A DNA stretch of 64,000 nucleotides, from positions 62,001 to 126,000 of the forward strand of contig SKKN01000001.1 of NCBI GenBank assembly GCA_007121455.1, read 5' to 3'. Source of the stretch: Gemmatimonadota bacterium (GTDB taxonomy: Bacteria; Gemmatimonadota; Gemmatimonadetes; Longimicrobiales; Gaopeijiaceae). How positions within the stretch are numbered: position 1 is the first letter of the stretch; every line of letters begins with the position of its first letter. Under the pieces are notes generated by a model that did not search any database, was not told where the DNA came from, and saw only the letters and a program-made list of their open reading frames with translations. Below are positions 26,770 through 35,885 of the stretch, one piece after another. A program made the translations under genes and the position numbers.

Positions 26770-28216
26770 AGGCATCACCCCGCAGAAGCAGGACTTTGCG
26801 GCCTGGTACAATGAAGTCGTGCTCCGGGGGGAGCTCGCCGACTACTCGCCCGTGCGGGGAAGCATGGTCATCCGCCCGTGGGGCTACGGGATCTGGGAGA
26901 ACATGCAGCGCGCCCTCGACGCCCGCTTCAAGGAGACGGGCCACGAGAATGCCTATTTTCCGCTCCTCATTCCGATGTCGTTCATCGAAAAGGAGAAGGA
27001 GCACGTCGAGGGCTTCAAGCCCGAGCTCGCAGTGGTCACCCACGCGGGAGGAAAGGAGCTCGAGGAGCCGCTGGTCGTTCGTCCGACGTCCGAGACGATC
27101 ATCTACTCGATGTACGCGAAGTGGGTGCAAAGCTATCGCGACCTGCCGATCCTGCTGAACCAGTGGGCGAACGTGATGCGGTGGGAGTTGAGGACCCGGC
27201 TCTTCCTGAGGACGTCGGAGTTCCTCTGGCAGGAAGGACATACCGCGCACGCTACGGCGGAGGAGGCGGAGGAGGAGACCCGGCGGATGCTGGACGTCTA
27301 CCGGACGTTCATGGAGGAGTGGATCGCGATGCCGCCCCTGACGGGCCTCAAGACGGAATCCGAGAAGTTCGCCGGAGCCGTGAGGAGCTACGCCTGCGAG
27401 GCCCTCATGCAGGACAACCGGGCGCTGCAGGCGGGAACGTCCCACTTTCTCGGGCAGAACTTTTCCCGGCAGTTCGACCTCACCTTCCAGACGGAAGGTG
27501 GCGAGGAGGACTATGCATGGAACACGTCCTGGGGGGTCTCGACCCGGCTCGTGGGAGGGATGGTCCTCACCCACGGGGACGATCGCGGCGTGGTCGTCCC
27601 GCCCAAGCTGGCTCCGACGCAGGTGGTGGTGATCCCGATCTGGAGGACGGAGGAAGAGGGAACGGCCGTGCGGGAAAAGGCCGAAAGCCTCGCCTTGCGA
27701 CTGCGCGAGAGAGGGGTTCGGGTTCGCGTCGATGCACGCGACCAGCTCACGCCGGGCGCGAAGTTTTACGAGTGGGAGCGCAAAGGAGTCCCGATCCGGA
27801 TGGAAGTGGGCCCGAAGGACCTGAAGAAGGAGCAGGTGGTCCTTGTGAGTCGTGTGGAGCTGGCGGGTGAGAAGCGGAAGGCCTTCCTTCCGGAGGGAGA
27901 GGCGGTGGAGTCCCTTCCCGGACGGTTGGATGCCTTCCAGACCGCGCTCCTGGAACGGGCCGTCGCGCGCCGGGAGGAGAACTCGTACCGCGGGGTGGAG
28001 TCGATTGGTGAGTTAGCCGAGATCATGGAGGGCCCGGGCGGCTTCGTGTATACGGGGTGGAGTGGTGACCCGGAGGTGGAGGAGCGGGTGAAGGCGGAGA
28101 CGAAGGCGACGATTCGCTGCATCCCGGATCCGGAGTTCCGCTCCAAGAAGGCGCCGACGCGATGTGTCGGAGGGGGCGAGGCCAAGATGGAGGTGGTGTG
28201 GGCCAGAGCGTACTGA
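26756..28216 (+). CDS. proS: Proline--tRNA ligase, archaeal/eukaryotic type
   Basis: Class II synthetase of 486 residues. The pattern is that of the shorter archaeal/eukaryotic-like type: no editing insertion between motifs 2 and 3, the motif PTSETIIYSMYAKWV, and motif 2 LRTSEFLWQEGHTAHAT. A C-terminal zinc-binding-like extension ends in a Tyr (VVWARAY). The start ATG 26756 follows GGAGG-rich sequence and lies within the end of the small membrane-protein gene. The open frame extends upstream, but that part is not ProRS-like. Confidence 0.95.
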   Translation: MAEDKGITPQKQDFAAWYNEVVLRGELADYSPVRGSMVIRPWGYGIWENMQRALDARFKETGHENAYFPLLIPMSFIEKEKEHVEGFKPELAVVTHAGGKELEEPLVVRPTSETIIYSMYAKWVQSYRDLPILLNQWANVMRWELRTRLFLRTSEFLWQEGHTAHATAEEAEEETRRMLDVYRTFMEEWIAMPPLTGLKTESEKFAGAVRSYACEALMQDNRALQAGTSHFLGQNFSRQFDLTFQTEGGEEDYAWNTSWGVSTRLVGGMVLTHGDDRGVVVPPKLAPTQVVVIPIWRTEEEGTAVREKAESLALRLRERGVRVRVDARDQLTPGAKFYEWERKGVPIRMEVGPKDLKKEQVVLVSRVELAGEKRKAFLPEGEAVESLPGRLDAFQTALLERAVARREENSYRGVESIGELAEIMEGPGGFVYTGWSGDPEVEERVKAETKATIRCIPDPEFRSKKAPTRCVGGGEAKMEVVWARAY

Positions 28217-28221
28217 CTCCG

Positions 28222-29496
28222 ATGGTCGCTTTCGATCGACGGGGCGGGGAGCTCCACTGCGGCGATGTTCCACTCGCGACGCTGGCGGAGCGCTTCGAAA
28301 CACCCCTCTACGTCTACAACCTCGCGGCCGTCGAGGCCCGGGTGAGGGGATTTCAGGAGGCCTTTGGCGAGCTCGACTTCGTGCTCGCCTATGCGGTGAA
28401 GGCGAACGGGAATCTGGCCGTATTGAACCGAATCGCCGGCCTCGGAGCGGGGGCGGACATCGTCAGTGGCGGAGAGCTTCAGCGAGCCCTTCGGGCCGGT
28501 ATCGTGCCGGAACGCATCTTCTTCGCAGGTGTGGGCAAGCGCCGGGAGGAGATGGAGTCGGGCATCAGGGCGGGGATCGGCGCATTCCACGTGGAGAGCG
28601 AGGGGGAGCTTCGCCTTCTCGCGCAGGTGGCCGAGGAGATCGGTGTCCCGGCGCCGATCGCGGTGCGCATCAACCCCGACATTCTCTCGCCGGCGTTCCA
28701 CGAATACACGCAGACGGGCCACGCCTCCTCGAAGTTCGGGATCCCTCCCGAGGTGGCGCGCGAGCTCTATTCATGGGCGCATCGCCACCCGTTTTTGCGC
28801 GTTCGTGGGATTGCGGTTCACATCGGCTCGCAGATCCTCGATCCGGCGCCCTACCTCGAGTCGCTCGACTCCGTCCTCGCCCTCGTGGAGGAGCTTGGAG
28901 CGGACGGGATCAGGCTCGAGTACCTGGATCTCGGAGGGGGCTTCGGCGTCGGATATGAGGGGGATCCGGGATTGGCGCCCCGCGATTTGGCGATGGCGAT
29001 CCTTCCCCGGCTCCGGTCGAAGGGGCTGACTCTGGTCCTCGAACCCGGTAGGACGATCGTCGGGGAGGCCGGAGTGCTCCTCACCCGGGTCCTGCAGGTG
29101 AAGCGCTCCGGTGGGAAGGTCTTCGTCGTGACGGACGGTGGGATGACGGAGCTCCTGAGGCCGAGCCACTACGGAGGGTTCCACCGGGTGGAGCCCGTCG
29201 TCCTCCAGGAGGACCGCCCGGAAGAGCGGGTCGACGTTGTGGGCCCCGTGTGCGAAACCGGAGACTTCCTGGCCCGCGATCGGGTGCTTTCGCTTCCCCG
29301 GCCCGGGGAGCTGCTCGCGGTCCGGACTGCAGGGGCGTACGGCTTCAGCATGGCATCGAACTACAACGCCCGATGCCGCCCTGCGGAGGTGGTCGTGGAC
29401 GGGAGCCGTGTGCACCTGGCGAGGCGCCGAGAGACCCACGAGGACCTCGTGCGGGGGGAATCGATCCCTCGCTGGACGGCTGCGGCCGACGGCTGA
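28222..29496 (+). CDS. lysA: Diaminopimelate decarboxylase
   Basis: PLP enzyme that decarboxylates meso-diaminopimelate to L-lysine. The 424-residue product has the PLP lysine Lys60 (YAVKANGN), the GGGFGVGYEG phosphate-binding glycine loop, the EPGRTIVGEAG motif, and the GPVCETGDFLA motif carrying the active-site Cys from the partner subunit. ATG 28222 lies 5 nt past the proS stop. The 207 nt that follow before tolC hold no gene that can be supported. Confidence 0.95.
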   Translation: MVAFDRRGGELHCGDVPLATLAERFETPLYVYNLAAVEARVRGFQEAFGELDFVLAYAVKANGNLAVLNRIAGLGAGADIVSGGELQRALRAGIVPERIFFAGVGKRREEMESGIRAGIGAFHVESEGELRLLAQVAEEIGVPAPIAVRINPDILSPAFHEYTQTGHASSKFGIPPEVARELYSWAHRHPFLRVRGIAVHIGSQILDPAPYLESLDSVLALVEELGADGIRLEYLDLGGGFGVGYEGDPGLAPRDLAMAILPRLRSKGLTLVLEPGRTIVGEAGVLLTRVLQVKRSGGKVFVVTDGGMTELLRPSHYGGFHRVEPVVLQEDRPEERVDVVGPVCETGDFLARDRVLSLPRPGELLAVRTAGAYGFSMASNYNARCRPAEVVVDGSRVHLARRRETHEDLVRGESIPRWTAAADG

Positions 29497-29703
29497 ACTG
29501 CGGGCCGGCGGCGCGTTCGTTCCCTCATCCCTGCGTTCCTCACCTGCCCCGGGGCACGGCGAAGGTCGACGGCCATTCGGTCGCCCCCAACGGTTTGGCC
29601 CCCTCGTCTGTCCTATCAGGTTGAAGTGCCTCGTGAAACCCGAAAATCGAATTCCCAGCGAACCGGATACCATCGTGACAGGGTTCGAAGGAGTGATCGC
29701 ATC

Positions 29704-31227
29704 GTGCAACGAAGGGTTTTCGCCCCTCGAACGTGTCTGCTCGTGGCGGCGATCGTGGCAGGAGGTGGGTTCGCCGCCCCCGATGGAGCGGCCGGGCAAC
29801 TGTCGTTCCCCGAGGGGCCGGAGGAGCTGACCCTGGAGGAGGCCCTTCGCCTCGCCCGGGAGCACAACCCCGACTTCCGGACCCAGGAGCGTCAGCTCGA
29901 AACCGCCGACCTGGAAGTGGGGGAGGCGTGGGGTGGTCTCATGCCCAGCGCCAACCTCTCGAACAACTATGGATTCCAGGCCTCCGGGGAGCGCCGGTTC
30001 GGGGACGTGCGTCTGGGTGAGCAGCCGGAAATCCTTTCGTCCTCCTATTCCCTGGGGCTCTCCCTCACGTTGAATGGGAGCAGCCTCCTCAGGCCGGGGC
30101 AGGCGCGGCGAGAAGCGCGGGCCGCGGAAGCCCGCGTTTCGGGTGCCGCCGTCGGCCTGCAGGCGGAAATCACCGATGCCTACCTGTCGGTCCTCGAGGC
30201 CGACGCGGAGGTGGACCAGGCGCGTGCGGCGCTCGAGCGAACCGGCCTGAACGTCCGCGAGGCCAGGGCGAGGGTGGAGGTGGGGGCTGCTACGCCGCTC
30301 GACATTCGGAGAGCCGAGGTCCAGGAAGGGCAGGCGGAGGTCCTGCTGGTACAGGTCGAGAACCAGGCAATCTCGGCCCGCCTCGCGCTCGGGCGCCTCG
30401 TCGGGGTGAGTCTCGACGAGGAGGTCCACCTGATCACCGATTTCGAGCTCTTCGATCCGGACCTCGACATGGACGACCTGGTGCAGCGGGCGATCGATGG
30501 GAATCCGGTGCTCCACGCGTCGCGCCTCTCCGCGGATGTCGCGGAAGGAGGGATTCAGAGTGCCCGGAGCCAATACCTCCCCAGCGTCAGTCTCTCCGCG
30601 GGCCTCAGCGCGTCCGTCTTCCAGGCCGGGACGCTCTCGCCGCTCGTGGAGGATCGGCTTCAGCAGCGGGGAGGCCAGTTTGAGTCGTGCGTCGAGGACA
30701 ACCGGATCCGGGAGCTTCTCGGGGACCCGCCGCGGAACTGCCAGCCCCTGAATCCGGCGGATCCGTCGGTTCGGGCGGATGTCCGGCAACAGATCGAGGC
30801 GGAGAACTCCGGCTTTCCGTTCGGCTACGACCGACAGCCCTGGAACCTCTCGCTGACGATCTCACTTCCTCTCTTCACCGGCTTCTCGCGGGGTCGGCAG
30901 GTGGAGCGGGCGCGCATCGATCACGCGAATGCCAACGAGCAGGTCCGTGCGGAGGAGCTTCGGCTCCGCTCCGAGGTGAACCAGGCGGCCCGGGGGGTCG
31001 AGACGGCTCGGAGGACAGTGGAGCTCCAGGGACGCGTGAGGGAGACGGCGGCGGAGGAGCTCCGACTCGCTCAGGAGCGCTTCCGCCTCGGGCTCGCGTC
31101 CTCGATCGAGATGGCTGACGCCCAGGCCACCCTTTCCCAGGCGGAACGGGACGAGATCACAGCGACCTACCAGTTCCACCAGTCCGTTGCGGCGCTCGAA
31201 GCGTTGATCGGTGGTGCGGTGCGCTGA
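29704..31227 (+). CDS. TolC-family outer membrane efflux protein
   Basis: A 507-residue protein with a signal peptide (about 1-30) and two copies of the OEP repeat. Long amphipathic helices include LTLEEALRLAREHNPDF at the start of repeat one and an NLSLTISLPLFTGFSRGRQVERA segment before the last helices. The frame is open from 29626. GTG 29704 gives a proper signal sequence and has GAAGGAG upstream. It is the outer membrane channel for the adaptor and two RND permeases that follow without a break. Confidence 0.92.
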   Translation: MQRRVFAPRTCLLVAAIVAGGGFAAPDGAAGQLSFPEGPEELTLEEALRLAREHNPDFRTQERQLETADLEVGEAWGGLMPSANLSNNYGFQASGERRFGDVRLGEQPEILSSSYSLGLSLTLNGSSLLRPGQARREARAAEARVSGAAVGLQAEITDAYLSVLEADAEVDQARAALERTGLNVREARARVEVGAATPLDIRRAEVQEGQAEVLLVQVENQAISARLALGRLVGVSLDEEVHLITDFELFDPDLDMDDLVQRAIDGNPVLHASRLSADVAEGGIQSARSQYLPSVSLSAGLSASVFQAGTLSPLVEDRLQQRGGQFESCVEDNRIRELLGDPPRNCQPLNPADPSVRADVRQQIEAENSGFPFGYDRQPWNLSLTISLPLFTGFSRGRQVERARIDHANANEQVRAEELRLRSEVNQAARGVETARRTVELQGRVRETAAEELRLAQERFRLGLASSIEMADAQATLSQAERDEITATYQFHQSVAALEALIGGAVR

Positions 31228-31307
31228 TGAGCCCAGGGTCCGATGAGTTGGAGGAGGGAAGGGAGGACGAAGCGAAGCCGGGATACATGGACAAGCGGGA
31301 GGCGGCG

Positions 31308-32570
31308 ATGAGATACGGTGTGCACGGCCCGAGTGGCCGAAGAGGATCGTGGGCGGCGGCGGGGGCGTGCCTGACGGCCGCCCTGCTCGTCCTGGCGGGG
31401 TGTGGGGACGGGGAAGCGGCGCCCGGCCCCGGGGCCCGAGGCGGCGGTCCTCCGGGAGCCGGCGAAGGGGGGGCTCCCGGTGCGCGGGCGACACCGGTCT
31501 CGGTGCGCGTCGCCGAGGCGGGCGATCTCGAGGTCACACTTCGCGCCTCCACTACCCTCCGGGCGAGAGAGCGGGTGGACGTGGTGCCGAAGCAGACGGG
31601 GATGATCTCCGAGATCCGGGTCGAGGAAGGGGAACGCGTCGCCGAGGGTGCCGTGCTCGCTCGCCTGGACGACGCGGAGTGGCGGTATCAGGCGGAGCAG
31701 GCGGAGGCACGCGCCAGAGCCGCTCGCGAAGCGGTCGAGCGGGGGCGGGCCCTCCGGGAGCTGGATCTCATGTCGGATCAGGAGGTGGAGAGCCTCGCGT
31801 CGGACGCTCAGGTGGCCGAGTCCGAAGTGGCGCTTGCACGCCTTCGGGTCGAGAACGCAAGCATCCGCTCCCCCATTGCCGGCACGATTACGCACCGTTT
31901 CATCGAGCGCGGTCAACAGGTGAACACGTCCGATCCCGTATTCGGCGTAGCCGATATGGATCGGCTGCAGGCTCAGCTCGCGGTTCCGGAGCGTGAGATC
32001 CACCGGGTCGAAGTGGGCCAGCTCGGGCGCATTCTCACGGAAGAGGGCGGCCAGCCCGTGGCCGAGGGCCGCGTGGAGCGGATTCGTCCCGTTGTGGAGG
32101 AGGCGAGCGGAACCGTTCTCGTGACCGTGGCCCTGGAAGCCCGCTCCGGTGACCAGCCTCTCCGGCCCGGGCAGTTCGTGAACGTGGACCTGGTGACGGA
32201 GACGCTGACCGGCCGGATCACCCTTCCCCGGACCTCCGTGCTCGTGGACGGGGCCGCCCCGCGGGTCTTCCTCGCCCGCGGGGGGGTCGCGGAGGAGCGG
32301 GAGGTCACGCTCGGCTACTCGCGGGGGGAGCGGGTGGAGATCCGTTCGGGCCTCGAGCCGGGGGACACGGTCGTCGTGGTAGGCCAGGACAACCTCCGTG
32401 GGGACGCGGCGGTCCGGGTGATGCAGATCGACGGTGATCCGATCGAAGCCGGGCCTCGGGCGGTGGAGGTCGAGGCCGAGGCAGGGGAGGGCCAGGGTCC
32501 GCAAGGTGAGCGTTCACCCCCCGAGGGCGGCCAACGGCCGACAGGGGAGGCGGGTGGAGGAGGGCGTTGA
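31308..32570 (+). CDS. RND efflux membrane-fusion adaptor (lipoprotein)
   Basis: Periplasmic adaptor that links permease and TolC channel. The product is about 420 residues. It has a lipoprotein signal ending LLVLAGC, a Gly/Pro/Ala-rich linker, and a lipoyl half-motif (GMISEIRVEEGERVAEGAVLA). A coiled-coil hairpin, the second lipoyl half (IRSPIAGTITHRFIERGQQV) and beta-barrel and membrane-proximal domains follow. ATG 31308 has GGGAGG 5 nt upstream. An ATG at 31227, overlapping the tolC stop, is an alternative that would bury the signal peptide. Confidence 0.9.
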   Translation: MRYGVHGPSGRRGSWAAAGACLTAALLVLAGCGDGEAAPGPGARGGGPPGAGEGGAPGARATPVSVRVAEAGDLEVTLRASTTLRARERVDVVPKQTGMISEIRVEEGERVAEGAVLARLDDAEWRYQAEQAEARARAAREAVERGRALRELDLMSDQEVESLASDAQVAESEVALARLRVENASIRSPIAGTITHRFIERGQQVNTSDPVFGVADMDRLQAQLAVPEREIHRVEVGQLGRILTEEGGQPVAEGRVERIRPVVEEASGTVLVTVALEARSGDQPLRPGQFVNVDLVTETLTGRITLPRTSVLVDGAAPRVFLARGGVAEEREVTLGYSRGERVEIRSGLEPGDTVVVVGQDNLRGDAAVRVMQIDGDPIEAGPRAVEVEAEAGEGQGPQGERSPPEGGQRPTGEAGGGGR

Positions 32571-35500
32571 AGCTCGTAGATTTCTCCACCGCCCGGCCCG
32601 TGGCGGTGTCGATGGCGTTCATTGCCGTCCTCGTCTTCGGGGGCGTGTCCTACTCGCAGCTCCAGATGGACCTCCTCCCGGACCTCTCCTTTCCCACGGT
32701 CACGATCGAGACGACGTACGATGGAGTGGGGCCGAGGGAGATCGAAAGCCTCATCTCACGGCCGATCGAGGAGGCGATCTCGGTCGTCCAGGGTGTGGAA
32801 CAGGTCACCTCCCGCTCCAGGCCCGGCCGGTCCGACATCACCGTTCAGTTCCGGTGGGGCACGGACATGGATTTCGCGGCGCTCGACCTCCGCGAGCGAC
32901 TCGACCTGATCAACCTCCCACCGGATGCCGGCCGCGCCACCATCGCCCGCTACGATCCGGCGTCGGAGCCGGTGATCCGGTTCGCGCTCATCTCTGCCCG
33001 TCCCCTCGATCCTCGCGTGGGCGCGGACCGGACGGAGTTGATGGCGCTCCGCTGGCTTGCGGAGGAGCAGGTGCGACGGGCCCTCGAGGGGATCGAAGGC
33101 GTGGCTGCGGTCCGCGTCACGGGTGGGCTCGAGGAGGAGGTTCACGTCGAGGTGGACGAGAGCCGCCTCGCTCAGGCGGGCATCCCGTTCGGCCAGGTGG
33201 GGTCCCGGCTGGCGGCGGAAAACATCAATCTGGCCGGTGGCGTCCTCGAAGAGGGGGACGCGCAGTACGTGGTCCGTACCGTCAACGAGTTCATCGAGGT
33301 CGACGAGATGCTCCGCGTGGTCGTGGGGAGCGCGGGGGGCGAACCCGTGCTTCTGGGAGACGTCGCCGAGGTGAGGCGGGAGGCCGCTGAGCGGGAGACC
33401 GTCTCTCTCGTGAACGGCAACGAGGCGGTAGAGATCGCTGTGCTGCGGGAGTCTACAGCGAACATCGTCGATCTCTCCCGCTCCGTCCGGGACCGGCTGG
33501 AGGCCCTGCAGGCGGATCTCCCGTCCGGCGTGTCGACCACAGTGGTCACGGACCAGTCCACCTTCATCGAGCGGGCTGTGGGAGACGTGCGGAAGGCGGC
33601 GATCCTCGGCGGGTTCTTCGCCGTCCTCATCCTCCTCCTCTTCCTGAGGCACCTGCCGACGACCCTGATCGTGGTCACCGCGATCCCGATCTCGGTCATC
33701 GCGACCTTCGTTTTGATGTTCTCCCGGGACATCACCCTGAACATCATGTCCCTCGGCGGCCTCGCACTCGGCGTCGGGATGCTGGTCGACAGCGCGATCG
33801 TCGTTCTGGAATCGATCGCACGGGAACGGGAAAGCGGGAAGGGGCCTCTCGAAGCCGCCCGGGACGGGACCGACCGTGTGGGGCGAGCGGTCATCGCTTC
33901 GATCCTCACGACGGTCGCGGTCTTCCTCCCGATCGTCTTCGTCGAAGGGGTCGCGGGGCAGCTCTTCGGGGACCAGGCGTGGACCGTCTCCTTCGCGCTG
34001 ATCTCGTCGCTCGTCGTCGCGCTCACCCTGATTCCGATGCTCGCGGCCCGCGGCGAGGGCGCGCAGGCGCGGATGGGGGAGGCGAAGACCCCCGGCCGGG
34101 TCGGGAACGTAATGGCAAAGGGGACCGGCGGAGTCCTGAGGGGTGCAGGCGGGCTCCTGCGCGCCGCGAGCGCGGGGCTCCGTCCCATCGGGAATGCGTT
34201 CGACCGGGTGTACATGGCGGTGGAGGACCGGTATCCGAGGTGGCTCGACAGGGTGCTCCGGCGTCCGATCGCCGTCCTCGGGGTGGCTCTCGTCGTCTTC
34301 GCGGCGGGAGTCGCGTTGATTCCGCGGGCAGGTATCTCCCTGGTCCCCGAACTCTCCCAGGGAGAGCTCGTCGTGGAGCTGGAGGCGGCTCCGGGAACGA
34401 GCCTCACCCGGATGGAAAGCCTGGCGCGGCAGGCGGAGGTGATCGCTCTCGAGGTTCCCGAGGTCCAGGAAGTCTTCACGAACGTAGGAGTCCGAGGAGG
34501 AGCGGGAACCCTCGGGCGGACGGGAGAGCGCTCACTCCATGCGGCGACCCTGCTCGTCCGACTCGACCGGATCGGGGTCGGGGAGGACCGATTGGCTGCG
34601 GAGATCTCGGACAGACTGTCCGACCTGCCCGGCCTCCAGGTCCGGGTCGACCGGCCGCAGCTCTTCACGATGAACGCGCCGCTCGAGGTCGAAGTGCGTG
34701 GATTCGAGCTCGGACTCCTGAACGACGTCGCGGGAGATGTGCGTGAGCTGCTGCGCTCACTCCCGGGCGTGGCGGGGGTGGAGGAGGAGCGCCGGCAGGG
34801 CACTCCGGAGATCGCGATCCGGTTCGACCGGGAGCGCCTCGCGCGCCAGGGGCTGACGGTTGGCGACGCCGCAGGGGCCTTGCAGGCGCGGGTCCGGGGG
34901 TCCGCTGCGACGGAGTTCGCCGAACGGGACCGCGACCTGAACGTCCTGGTTCGGGCGCGCGAAGGTCAGCGCGCCACGCTCGAAGACCTCGCCAACCTCC
35001 GAATCGACATCCCGGGTGGGGGAAGCCTCCCGCTTTCCTCCGTGGCCACGCTCGGGTTCCAGGAGGGGCCTGCGGAGATCGTTCGGCGCGGCGGCTCGCG
35101 GGTCGCTCTGGTCGAGGCCCGGACGACGGGCACGGACCTGGCGGGCACGATCTCCCGGGTGGAGACGGCCGTCCGGGGGATCCAGGTTCCCCCGGAGCTC
35201 TCGGTGGCCGTCGCGGGACAGTCGCGGGACCTGAAAGAGTCCGTGCGGTCGATGCAGCTCGCACTCCTCCTCGCGATCTTCCTCGTGTATCTCGTGATGG
35301 CGAGCCAGTTCGAGTCGTTCCGGCTTCCTGGTGTGATCCTGGCTTCCGTGCCGCTCGCCCTCCCCGGAGCTGTGGCGGCACTATGGCTTACCGGGCATTC
35401 GATCTCCGTCGTGGCGCTCATCGGTATGGTCATGCTCGTCGGGATCGTCGTAAACAACGCCATCGTCCTGGTGGACTACGTGAACGTCCTTCGCCGCGAC

Positions 35501-35830
35501 GAGGGACTGCCGCTGGACGAAGCCCTACGAAAGGCGGGGCGTGTCCGCCTGCGGCCCATTCTGATCTCGACGTTGACGACGGTACTCGCCCTCCTTCCCC
35601 TGGCACTGATCCCGGGGGAGGGTGCGGAGCTCAGGGTGCCGCTCGCCATTCCAGTGATCGGGGGGCTCCTCTTCTCCACCCTGCTCACCCTCTTCGTCGT
35701 GCCCGTGCTCTACCGGTCGTTCGAGATCCGGGGGGAGTGCGCGCGGGTGGAGGCGGAGTCGGGGTCCCGGGAACGGACGGGTGGCGGTCCGGTCGGCAGC
35801 GGGGAAGAGCCGGCTCCGGGGCCGGCATGA
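32567..35830 (+). CDS. RND efflux permease, first copy
   Basis: Proton-driven inner membrane transporter of 1087 residues with the twelve-helix, two-porter-domain layout of the AcrB/MMPL superfamily. The first membrane helix follows the FSTARPVAVSMAF start. In TM4 the relay motif reads GMLVDSAIVVLES, with Asp408 followed by Ser409 instead of a second Asp. The TTG start overlaps the adaptor stop by 4 nt. A Ser/Gly/Glu-rich tail ends the protein. The substrate cannot be told from sequence. Confidence 0.92.
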   Translation: MKLVDFSTARPVAVSMAFIAVLVFGGVSYSQLQMDLLPDLSFPTVTIETTYDGVGPREIESLISRPIEEAISVVQGVEQVTSRSRPGRSDITVQFRWGTDMDFAALDLRERLDLINLPPDAGRATIARYDPASEPVIRFALISARPLDPRVGADRTELMALRWLAEEQVRRALEGIEGVAAVRVTGGLEEEVHVEVDESRLAQAGIPFGQVGSRLAAENINLAGGVLEEGDAQYVVRTVNEFIEVDEMLRVVVGSAGGEPVLLGDVAEVRREAAERETVSLVNGNEAVEIAVLRESTANIVDLSRSVRDRLEALQADLPSGVSTTVVTDQSTFIERAVGDVRKAAILGGFFAVLILLLFLRHLPTTLIVVTAIPISVIATFVLMFSRDITLNIMSLGGLALGVGMLVDSAIVVLESIARERESGKGPLEAARDGTDRVGRAVIASILTTVAVFLPIVFVEGVAGQLFGDQAWTVSFALISSLVVALTLIPMLAARGEGAQARMGEAKTPGRVGNVMAKGTGGVLRGAGGLLRAASAGLRPIGNAFDRVYMAVEDRYPRWLDRVLRRPIAVLGVALVVFAAGVALIPRAGISLVPELSQGELVVELEAAPGTSLTRMESLARQAEVIALEVPEVQEVFTNVGVRGGAGTLGRTGERSLHAATLLVRLDRIGVGEDRLAAEISDRLSDLPGLQVRVDRPQLFTMNAPLEVEVRGFELGLLNDVAGDVRELLRSLPGVAGVEEERRQGTPEIAIRFDRERLARQGLTVGDAAGALQARVRGSAATEFAERDRDLNVLVRAREGQRATLEDLANLRIDIPGGGSLPLSSVATLGFQEGPAEIVRRGGSRVALVEARTTGTDLAGTISRVETAVRGIQVPPELSVAVAGQSRDLKESVRSMQLALLLAIFLVYLVMASQFESFRLPGVILASVPLALPGAVAALWLTGHSISVVALIGMVMLVGIVVNNAIVLVDYVNVLRRDEGLPLDEALRKAGRVRLRPILISTLTTVLALLPLALIPGEGAELRVPLAIPVIGGLLFSTLLTLFVVPVLYRSFEIRGECARVEAESGSRERTGGGPVGSGEEPAPGPA

Positions 35831-35885
35831 TCGGGGCCCCGGCAGCATGAGCAGGCTCACGACGTATACCCTGGGAGCATAGAGG

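Noticed and set aside
29497-29703. Search for a promoter in the lysA-tolC gap
   Set aside because: Candidate boxes (TTGAAG, TACCAT) have no acceptable partner at 16-18 nt, so none is claimed.
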